The notes under the pieces were generated by a model, which was not told the DNA's origin, did no database searches, and saw only the letters and a list, made by a program, of their open reading frames with translations. From assembly GCA_964569225.1 (NCBI GenBank), contig CAZMTU010000080.1, positions 1-11,499 of the forward strand: a stretch of DNA of 11,499 nt. The letters are read 5' to 3'. Each line of letters begins with the position of its first letter. The first letter of the stretch is position 1. The position numbers and the translations under genes were made by a program. Positions 6,689 to 11,499 of the stretch are shown here, piece after piece. This DNA comes from CAKSQF01 sp964569225 (GTDB lineage Bacteria > Bacillota > Clostridia > Oscillospirales > CAG-272).

Positions 6689-8083
6689 TTAGAATTCCGC
6701 ATTTCCGGTGGTGCGGGGGAAGGATTCCACATCTCGGATGTTGGACATGCCGGTCACATACATGATCAGGCGTTCAAAGCCCAAACCAAAGCCCGCATGG
6801 CGGGTGCCGCCGAATTTTCGAAGCTCTGCATACCAGCCGTAAGCGTCCTTGTCCAGTCCGAAGGCTTCAAAGGCACGGTCGAGGTAATCGGGGCGTTCCT
6901 CGCGCTGAGAGCCGCCGATCAGCTCGCCCACGCCGGGGACCAGCAAATCAACTGCGGCAACTGTTTTGCCGTCATCATTCAACCGCATATAAAATGCCTT
7001 GATCTCTTTCGGCCAATTGGTGACGAAAACAGGACGGCCAAAAACCTTTTCGGTAAGATAGCGTTCGTGTTCGGTTTGCAGATCGCTGCCCCAGCCTACG
7101 GGATATTCAAAGGCTTCGCCCGATGCCTCCAGCAGCTTTACGGCTTCGCCGTAGGTGATTACGGCAAAGTCGCTGTTGACAATATTTTCAAGCCGGGCGA
7201 TCAAACCCTTGTCCACCCGCAGATTGAAAAATTCCAGTTCGGCGCGGCATTCGGTCAGCAGTCCGCGAATCACATATTTCAGCATGGCTTCTGCCAGCGC
7301 CATATCATCCGCAAGGTCCGCAAAGGCGATTTCAGGCTCCAGCATCCAGAATTCAGCGGCATGCCTGGGGGTATTGGAGCGTTCCGCGCGGAAGGTAGGA
7401 CCGAAGGTATAAACCTTGCCGAACGCCATGGCGTAGCTTTCCACATTTAACTGACCGGAAACGGTCAGGCTGGCGGCTTTGCCGAAGAAATCCTGAGTAT
7501 AGTCCACCGTTCCGTCGGGATTTTTAGGCGGATTTTCCAGATCGAGGGTAGTGACCTTAAACATGTCGCCTGCTCCCTCACAGTCGGAGGTCGTAATCAG
7601 CGGTGTGTGCACATAGACAAAGCCGTTTTCATAGAAGAAACGGTGCAGAATTTGCGCCGCCGTGCTGCGAACACGGAAGACGGCGGAGAAAAGATTGGTG
7701 CGGGGGCGAAGATGGGGCTTGGTGCGGAGAAATTCCAGTGACTGTCCTTTTTTCTGCATGGGATAGTCAGGGGTGGAGGCGCCTTCTACTTCAATGGCTT
7801 CCGCTTTCAGTTCAAAGGGCTGCTTGGCGCCGGGAGTCAGTTCCAGCCTCCCCTTTATAATGAGAGAAGCGCCTACGTTCTGCTTAGCAATAGTTTTGTA
7901 GTTGGACAGCCGGGCGTCCTCAAAGACGACCTGAAGATTGGGAAAGCAGGAACCGTCGTTCAGCTCAATAAATCCGAAAGCGTTGGAAGCACGAATGGTG
8001 CGGCACCAACCGCAGACGGTGATTTCCTTACCGGAAAAACTGTCGGGAGAGATAAAAATTTCTTTAATGACCGTTCTTTTCAT
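6689..8083 (-). CDS. asnS: Asparaginyl-tRNA synthetase
   Basis: This class IIb synthetase charges tRNA-Asn with asparagine using ATP in the cytoplasm. From the ATG at 8083 the protein has 464 residues, the usual family length. It has an N-terminal OB-fold anticodon-binding domain (about 18-100; VCGWCRTIRASNAFGFIELNDG), LEFLRTKPHLRPR (116-128), motif 2 FRAERSNTPRHAAEFWMLEPE (231-251), LLVPGVGELIGGSQREER (380-397) and motif 3 GFGLGFERLIMYVTG (431-445). The frame stays open upstream to a TTG at 8161, but the ATG at 8083 has AAGAAGGA about 7 bases before it and matches the usual N-terminus (MKRTVIKEI), so I chose it. A promoter about 120 bases upstream implies a leader of about 110 bases. The presence of asnS means this organism can charge tRNA-Asn directly. 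Confidence 0.97.
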   Translation of the reverse strand: MKRTVIKEIFISPDSFSGKEITVCGWCRTIRASNAFGFIELNDGSCFPNLQVVFEDARLSNYKTIAKQNVGASLIIKGRLELTPGAKQPFELKAEAIEVEGASTPDYPMQKKGQSLEFLRTKPHLRPRTNLFSAVFRVRSTAAQILHRFFYENGFVYVHTPLITTSDCEGAGDMFKVTTLDLENPPKNPDGTVDYTQDFFGKAASLTVSGQLNVESYAMAFGKVYTFGPTFRAERSNTPRHAAEFWMLEPEIAFADLADDMALAEAMLKYVIRGLLTECRAELEFFNLRVDKGLIARLENIVNSDFAVITYGEAVKLLEASGEAFEYPVGWGSDLQTEHERYLTEKVFGRPVFVTNWPKEIKAFYMRLNDDGKTVAAVDLLVPGVGELIGGSQREERPDYLDRAFEAFGLDKDAYGWYAELRKFGGTRHAGFGLGFERLIMYVTGMSNIRDVESFPRTTGNAEF

Positions 8084-8193
8084 AGAAAAATCCTTCTTTT
8101 CTGATTTTTGCCTGTATATCCGCGTTTGCGAAACCGGAGGGCTGCTTGACCCGTCCGGCAAGTCTTGAAAAAATAATTGACTTATTGGTATTC
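8084..8193 (-). promoter_or_regulatory. asnS 5' leader with a GC-rich hairpin
   Basis: The predicted transcript has about 110 bases before the asnS ATG. It contains a stem of CCGGA/TCCGG plus GGG/CCC with a one-base bulge and an 8-nt loop (8134-8158). I find no T-box sequence (AGGGTGG...ACCGCGG type) and no run of T after the hairpin, so this is not a recognisable T-box or intrinsic attenuator. Its role, if any, is unknown. Confidence 0.35.
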
Positions 8194-8199
8194 ATATTC

Positions 8200-8228
8200 A
8201 TTATAGCGCAAAAGCGCATAAATTACAA
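8200..8228 (-). promoter_or_regulatory. asnS promoter
   Basis: On the minus strand: -35 TTGTAA (8228-8223), 17-base spacer, -10 TATAAT (8205-8200), a good sigma-A match. The spacer holds GCGC-TTTT-GCGC, a short dyad that could be an operator or chance. Predicted start is near 8193. Confidence 0.7.
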
Positions 8229-8303
8229 GGGGATTCTAATATTTTGCGCGAAAATCCGATTTCATTTGCGAGTGCTTTCCGAAAAAGTCCGAGGTTTGGT
8301 AAA

Positions 8304-8388
8304 ATAAAAAGCAATAACCGCATGATTTAGCGTAGGTTATTGCTGAATGACTGTCACCGGAAGCGATCGCTGCCCGGAATACAGTAAA
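8304..8388 (-). ncRNA. Candidate small RNA upstream of asnS
   Basis: A weak promoter, TTGCAG (8424-8419), 18-base spacer, TTTAAT (8400-8395), would start a transcript near 8388. The next bases form an imperfect dyad with self-complementary blocks CCGG and AGCGATCGCT flanked by CTGT/ACAG (8351-8384), followed 6 bases later by a typical terminator. The product would be about 85 nt of two hairpins. Alternatively this is simply the long 3' end of the nifI mRNA. No known RNA family is recognised. Confidence 0.25.
8310..8344 (-). terminator. Intrinsic terminator, minus strand
   Basis: AGCAATAACC (8344-8335) pairs perfectly with GGTTATTGCT (8319-8310) over 10 bp with a 15-nt loop, and on the minus strand is followed directly by TTTTATTTT. 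This is a classic intrinsic terminator. It ends either the nifI1-nifI2 transcript, about 190 bases after the nifI2 stop, or a separate small RNA. Confidence 0.75.
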
Positions 8389-8466
8389 ATAGAAATTAAA
8401 TTTCACTTTTTGGCGCTGCTGCAACAGGTTAAATTTAAATGAAGCATAGCTTTTCTGAAAGCTTTT

Positions 8467-8528
8467 GCTCCGATTTTTTAGGTGAGCGGAATTTAAAACG
8501 GAGCCTCAGATCTTAAAAAGCTGCTCCG
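8467..8528 (-). promoter_or_regulatory. Three alternating GGAGC arms after nifI2
   Basis: On the minus strand CGGAGC (8528-8523), GCTCCG (8504-8499) and CGGAGC (8472-8467) follow in turn. The middle arm can pair with either neighbour. Pairing with the first gives a 6-bp stem with an 18-nt loop followed by TTTTAAATT, a weak terminator 8 bases after the nifI2 stop; pairing with the last would prevent it. Confidence 0.4.
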
Positions 8529-8536
8529 ACACCCGA

Positions 8537-8890
8537 TCAATCGCAACGGACGGTGTAGGCTTCGGAAACAGGCAGAACAAAGATCTTGCCGTCGCCGGGC
8601 GCGCCGGTTTGGTTGGCGCCGATGATGGTCCGCACTACGTTGTCTACATCGTTGTCCTCGGCGATGACGGTAAAGAGCCGCTTAGAGATCAGGTGCATTG
8701 CCTGCGTTTCGCTGTAAATAGAGGGCAGATGGCTCGCCTGCAAAAAGGCATGGACCTGATTGGGATCTATCCCAACCTTTCCTTTGCCCATGCACTTGCG
8801 GCAGGTGAATGCGGGAAATCCTGCCGCCGCAAGCGCTTCCTTAGTGGCGGCAACCTTGTTTGTCCGAATAAAAGCCATGATTTCTTTCAT
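8537..8890 (-). CDS. nifI2: NifI2-type P-II nitrogen regulatory protein
   Basis: This is the second member of the NifI pair of the P-II (GlnB) superfamily. In methanogens NifI1 and NifI2 form a hetero-oligomer that binds and inhibits dinitrogenase when 2-oxoglutarate is low, and releases it when 2-oxoglutarate and ATP are high. Features are MKEIMAFIRTNKVAATKEAL at the N-terminus, the GKGK start of the T-loop (35-38), a T-loop longer than in NifI1 and without GlnB's uridylylation motif (about 35-70), ISKRLFTVIAEDNDVDNVV (68-86) and the NifI2-like NQTGAPGDGKIFVLPV (93-108). It stops soon after AYTVR, without the TGE-G tail. AAAGGA lies 7 bases before the ATG. It follows nifI1 after 71 bases and is probably co-transcribed. 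No nitrogenase, amtB or glnA is in the window, so its target is unknown. Confidence 0.9.
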   Translation of the reverse strand: MKEIMAFIRTNKVAATKEALAAAGFPAFTCRKCMGKGKVGIDPNQVHAFLQASHLPSIYSETQAMHLISKRLFTVIAEDNDVDNVVRTIIGANQTGAPGDGKIFVLPVSEAYTVRCD

Positions 8891-8913
8891 GCTGAAGTCC
8901 TTTCTCGCTTAAC

Positions 8914-8942
8914 GGAAGGCGTTTTTCAATGCGGTGCCTTCC
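8914..8942 (-). other. Hairpin between nifI1 and nifI2
   Basis: GGAAGGC pairs with GCCTTCC over 7 bp with a 15-nt loop in the 71-base gap, just before the nifI2 ribosome site. There is no T-run after it, so it is more likely an mRNA stability or processing element than a terminator. Confidence 0.4.
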
Positions 8943-8961
8943 TTTCTATTGAGCCGATCCG

Positions 8962-9285
8962 TCAAAGTCCCTCTTTGCCGCTGCTGATGGTATAGGCGGT
9001 TTCCACGGGGGAGATGAAAATGCGACCGTCCCCGAAGGAGCCGTCACCGGTCTTAGCCGTTTTAAGAATAATGGAAACGATAGAGTCCTTGTCGGCATCC
9101 TCGCAGAAGATCATTAGCATATCTTTGGGAATTTCATCGTAATGAACGGATCCTACGGTAATGCCTTTCTGTTTACCTCTGCCGAACACGTCCAATTTAG
9201 TCACGGCCGGATAGCCGGCGCTGCCAAGCCGCGCGATTACCTCATCCGATTTTTCAGGGCGAACAATGGCACGAATTAATACCAT
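8962..9285 (-). CDS. nifI1: NifI1-type P-II nitrogen regulatory protein
   Basis: A P-II family protein, 107 residues, closest by eye to NifI1 rather than GlnB or GlnK. It opens with MVLIRAIVRPEKSDEVIARL. It has the family signature LDVFGRGKQKGITVG (31-45), a short T-loop YDEIPKDML (49-57) instead of GlnB's longer loop with its uridylylated tyrosine, and the C-terminal nucleotide/effector-binding KTAKTG-GDGRIFISPVETAYTI-SGKEG (75-106). It would sense 2-oxoglutarate and ATP/ADP together with NifI2. A strong promoter about 80 bases upstream makes it the first gene of its unit. The ribosome site (GAAAGG) is rather far, 12 bases from the ATG. NifI pairs usually lie between nifH and nifD; here dxs is upstream and asnS downstream. 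Confidence 0.92.
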   Translation of the reverse strand: MVLIRAIVRPEKSDEVIARLGSAGYPAVTKLDVFGRGKQKGITVGSVHYDEIPKDMLMIFCEDADKDSIVSIILKTAKTGDGSFGDGRIFISPVETAYTISSGKEGL

Positions 9286-9365
9286 ATTTAAACCATACCT
9301 TTCGTAACAGATAAGAATTTGCGTGAGTAAAGCGTTTCCGATCTTATATATAGGGGAACGTTGTT

Positions 9366-9394
9366 ATTGTAGCACAAAAAAATCAAAATTGCAA
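9366..9394 (-). promoter_or_regulatory. nifI1-nifI2 promoter
   Basis: On the minus strand: -35 TTGCAA (9394-9389), 17-base spacer, -10 TACAAT (9371-9366) with an upstream TGC, making an extended -10. It predicts a start near 9359 and a leader of about 75 bases. This is a sigma-A type promoter; no sigma-54 (GG-N10-GC) element is seen. A T-rich spacer and AT-rich flanks add to its likely strength. Confidence 0.75.
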
Positions 9395-9480
9395 TATATG
9401 TGAACGGGTTTTGACGAAAAAAACAAAATTTTCACAAATTGGCTCGTAAAAGGCGGCTTAAACAGACATACGTGCGGTAT

Positions 9481-11358
9481 TCAGTTCGGTAGATTCAGCA
9501 GACTGAGCAGAGCGGATTCGGCGGCGTTGGGATCAATGCCCATAGCGGAATGTATGGTTTCGTCGGCTTTGAGAAGTCGGAATGGATCGTCAATAGCGAG
9601 AATTTGATAAGGACAGCGGGCGAACGCGCTCGAATTGCATGCGGTCAGTCTATCGGCGAGCAGCATGGACAGCCCGCCGGCACGGATTCCTTCTTCCCAG
9701 AAAAGGATAGGAATGCCCGAGTCAGGAAGCAGCGCTGTCAGCGCGTTAATAGGAGCCGATATCGGCAGGAGCTGTTCAAGCAGCAGCAGACCGCAGCGGA
9801 TTCCCTGTAGGCTCAGCCGTTGGCAGACCTGCCGGGCGTCGTGAACCGTTTGCCCGTAGGTGACAATGAGACAATCGCAATCGTCCGCTTTCTCAAAGCT
9901 TCTGCGAAAGGGATAAGCGCCGTAAGAAAGGAAGCTCAGCGCTTTTTCAGGGGCGTTGGGGTATCGGACGCAGCAAGGGGCATTTGCCGACAGCGCGGCG
10001 GTCAGCGCGCTGTCAAGCGACGCAAAACAGGCGGGCGTGTAAAGCGTCATGTTCGGAAGCTCTCCTAAAAACGCCACGTCAAAAATACCGTGATGAGTAG
10101 GACCGTCATTCTTGGATAGTCCAGCCCGGTCAATGCAGACGGTAACCGGCAGATTTTGCAGCGCGATGTCGTGAATCAAATTATCGTAGCCCCGTTGAAG
10201 GAAGGTGGAGTAGACGGCAAATACCGGCTTCATGCCGGCTGCGGCCAGTCCGGCGGCGAATACCAGCGCGTGTTCTTCGGCAATGCCAACGTCGAAAAAA
10301 CGATCAGGAAATTGCTCGGCGAAATCACAAAGTCCACAGCCTTCCGCCATGGCGGCGGTAATCGCGCAGACGGAAGGATCTTTTTTTGCGCGCTGGCAAA
10401 GCAGGCGACCGAACTCGGCGGAGAAGTTATAGGGAGCGGGGGCATTATCCGGCAGAATGCCGTGATACTTGTTGGGATGCAGCTCGGCGGGAGGGTAGCC
10501 CTTTCCCTTAACTGTTTTGATATGCAGCAGACAGGCTTGTCCGCTGTCTTTGGCTTCCTGAAGCATATCCCGCATGGAGATATAGTCATTGCCGTCTATC
10601 GGTCCCAGATAGTACAGTCCCATATTTTCAAAATAGTTGCTGTTATAAAAGAAATTCTTTACAGTTTGTTTAAAAGAGAGAAGATGACGGAAACAAAATT
10701 CGCCGATAAGCGGAATTTTCCGAATAAAACGGCGGGTCGCCTTTTTGGTTTTATGGTAACGGGGAGAGCGGCGGATCTTAGCCAAATGTTCGGCAAAGCT
10801 GCCTCTGGTAGGAGAAATGGACATTTCATTCTCGTTGAGTATTATAATAATATGAAGGTTTTTTTCCAAATTATTCAGTGCTTCGTGAATAAGCCCGCCG
10901 GTGAAGGCGCCGTCGCCCACAACGGCTACGGTATAGTTGTCCCTACCGGCGAGTTTATCCGCCCACGCAAAGCCAAGCGCCGCCGAAAGGGAGGTGGAAG
11001 AATGACCGGCGCCGAAGGGATCATAAATGCTTTCCGAACGTTTAGTAAAGCCTGAAAGCCCGCCGATCTGCCGAATAGTGGAAAAAGCGCCTTTTCTGCC
11101 GGTAAGCAGCTTATGAACGTAGCATTGATGTCCCACATCCCAAATAACGCGGTCGTTTGGTGTGTCCAACAGTTGATGAAGCGCTACGGTTAGTTCTACC
11201 ACGCCTAAATTGGAGGCAAGGTGACCGCCGGTCTTGCTCACGGACGCGACAAGAAATTGGCGCAGCTCCGCGCAAAGCGCGATTAACTCCTGATCGGAAA
11301 GCGCCTTTAAGTCCGCGGGAGATGAGATCCTGTCTAAAATAGGATAGTTTGTTTCCAT
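9481..11358 (-). CDS. dxs: 1-deoxy-D-xylulose-5-phosphate synthase
   Basis: DXS joins pyruvate and glyceraldehyde 3-phosphate with thiamine diphosphate, releasing CO2, to form DXP, the entry to the MEP isoprenoid pathway and to thiamine and pyridoxal synthesis. The 625-residue protein is complete. It shows KTGGHLASNLGVVELTVALH (42-61, substrate-binding His46), DVGHQCYVHKLLTGR (74-88), the thiamine-diphosphate motif GDGAFTGG (148-155) reaching LNENEMSIS (174-182), the catalytic glutamate in GIAEEHALVFAAGLAAAG (358-375), IDRAGLSKNDGPTHHGIFD (409-427) and the C-terminal transketolase domain (about 490-610). The start at 11358 fits relatives (PILDRISSPADLKALS); the ribosome site ACGGAT is weak. 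A strong promoter lies about 43 bases upstream. The 195-base gap to nifI1 has no clear terminator but has the nifI promoter. Confidence 0.97.
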   Translation of the reverse strand: METNYPILDRISSPADLKALSDQELIALCAELRQFLVASVSKTGGHLASNLGVVELTVALHQLLDTPNDRVIWDVGHQCYVHKLLTGRKGAFSTIRQIGGLSGFTKRSESIYDPFGAGHSSTSLSAALGFAWADKLAGRDNYTVAVVGDGAFTGGLIHEALNNLEKNLHIIIILNENEMSISPTRGSFAEHLAKIRRSPRYHKTKKATRRFIRKIPLIGEFCFRHLLSFKQTVKNFFYNSNYFENMGLYYLGPIDGNDYISMRDMLQEAKDSGQACLLHIKTVKGKGYPPAELHPNKYHGILPDNAPAPYNFSAEFGRLLCQRAKKDPSVCAITAAMAEGCGLCDFAEQFPDRFFDVGIAEEHALVFAAGLAAAGMKPVFAVYSTFLQRGYDNLIHDIALQNLPVTVCIDRAGLSKNDGPTHHGIFDVAFLGELPNMTLYTPACFASLDSALTAALSANAPCCVRYPNAPEKALSFLSYGAYPFRRSFEKADDCDCLIVTYGQTVHDARQVCQRLSLQGIRCGLLLLEQLLPISAPINALTALLPDSGIPILFWEEGIRAGGLSMLLADRLTACNSSAFARCPYQILAIDDPFRLLKADETIHSAMGIDPNAAESALLSLLNLPN

Positions 11359-11400
11359 AATGCAAATCCGTTTCTTTATACGATTTACAGAGATACATCT

Positions 11401-11429
11401 ATTATACTACACATAGGGGGGAAAGTCAA
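11401..11429 (-). promoter_or_regulatory. dxs promoter
   Basis: On the minus strand: -35 TTGACT (11429-11424), 17-base spacer containing a C-run, and a perfect -10 TATAAT (11406-11401). It predicts a start near 11394 and a leader of about 35 bases, with no room for a riboswitch, which in particular speaks against a thiamine-diphosphate riboswitch before dxs. Confidence 0.85.
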
Positions 11430-11486
11430 GCCGGACGCTTTCCTGAAAAAAGAGTAAGAAAAGAAGAAAAAGAAGAGGAAAAGGTA

Positions 11487-11492
11487 TTGACA
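11487..11492 (+). promoter_or_regulatory. Possible -35 element of a rightward promoter
   Basis: A perfect TTGACA lies at the window edge after a purine tract. If a -10 follows about 17 bases later, outside the window, it would drive a gene divergent from dxs. The window ends before this can be seen. Confidence 0.2.
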
Positions 11493-11499
11493 AAGGAGC

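Larger units (their letters stand above)
8229..8536. other. 308-base gap between nifI2 and the asnS promoter
   Basis: No convincing protein gene. In the direction of transcription it holds a three-arm GGAGC structure just after nifI2, an AT-rich stretch, a complex dyad (8351-8384) and a typical terminator (8310-8344). A 62-codon frame from a TTG at 8424 runs across these structures and is not accepted. Confidence 0.6.

Noticed and set aside
6797..7450. Plus-strand open frame of 217 codons opposite asnS
   Set aside because: It is antisense to the conserved catalytic domain of asnS and has no recognisable domain.
8084..8161. Upstream in-frame extension of asnS from a TTG codon
   Set aside because: The ATG at 8083 has a strong ribosome site and gives the family's usual N-terminus; the extension overlaps a GC-rich leader hairpin.
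8084..8193. T-box riboswitch before asnS
   Set aside because: The conserved T-box sequence and an associated terminator with a T-run are absent, and the leader is too short.
8362..8371. AGCGATCGCT palindrome as a cyanobacterial HIP1-like site
   Set aside because: It is a single occurrence in a non-cyanobacterial context and is better explained as part of the local dyad.
8236..8424. Minus-strand 62-codon frame between nifI2 and asnS
   Set aside because: It needs a TTG start without a good ribosome site, runs through a terminator hairpin and a dyad, and resembles nothing known.
10156..11055. Plus-strand open frame of 299 codons opposite dxs
   Set aside because: It lies fully antisense to a well-recognised dxs, has no family resemblance and is Arg/Gly/Lys-rich as expected for a shadow frame.

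Overview
The window looks like chromosomal, housekeeping-type DNA from a moderate-GC bacterium of the Firmicutes, most likely an anaerobic clostridium (perhaps the Oscillospiraceae/Ruminococcaceae side). The reasons are a CsaB-type pyruvyltransferase, a NifI1/NifI2 pair of P-II proteins (a pair typical of archaea and anaerobic bacteria such as clostridia), GGAGG-like ribosome sites, and sigma-A promoters of the TTGACA/TATAAT type. The taxonomic call is inference. No mobile element, CRISPR array, tRNA or rRNA was seen.

All eight genes I accept lie on the minus strand, so transcription runs from high to low coordinates. In that order they are dxs (isoprenoid precursor synthesis), nifI1-nifI2 (2-oxoglutarate/nitrogen-sensing P-II paralogues), asnS (asparaginyl-tRNA synthetase), mnmG-rsmG (tRNA wobble-uridine and 16S rRNA G527 modification), a two-gene pair of an unrecognised 164-residue membrane protein and a membrane-anchored MORN-repeat protein, and csaB (cell-wall polymer pyruvyltransferase).

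They appear to form separate short transcription units. Good promoters can be read before dxs, nifI1 and asnS, and an extended -10 before the 164-residue gene. Hairpins suited to termination lie after nifI2, asnS, the MORN gene and csaB. The gaps are rich in perfect inverted repeats. Two of them (before mnmG, after nifI2) contain three mutually exclusive pairing arms.

The points most worth a second look are the NifI1/NifI2 pair with no nitrogenase gene next to it, a roughly 105-residue low-complexity insertion plus an N-terminal extension in CsaB, the membrane protein/MORN pair, mnmG starting directly behind a perfect 13-bp hairpin with no Shine-Dalgarno site, and a possible small RNA between nifI2 and asnS. 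I did not find a clear new multi-gene system.
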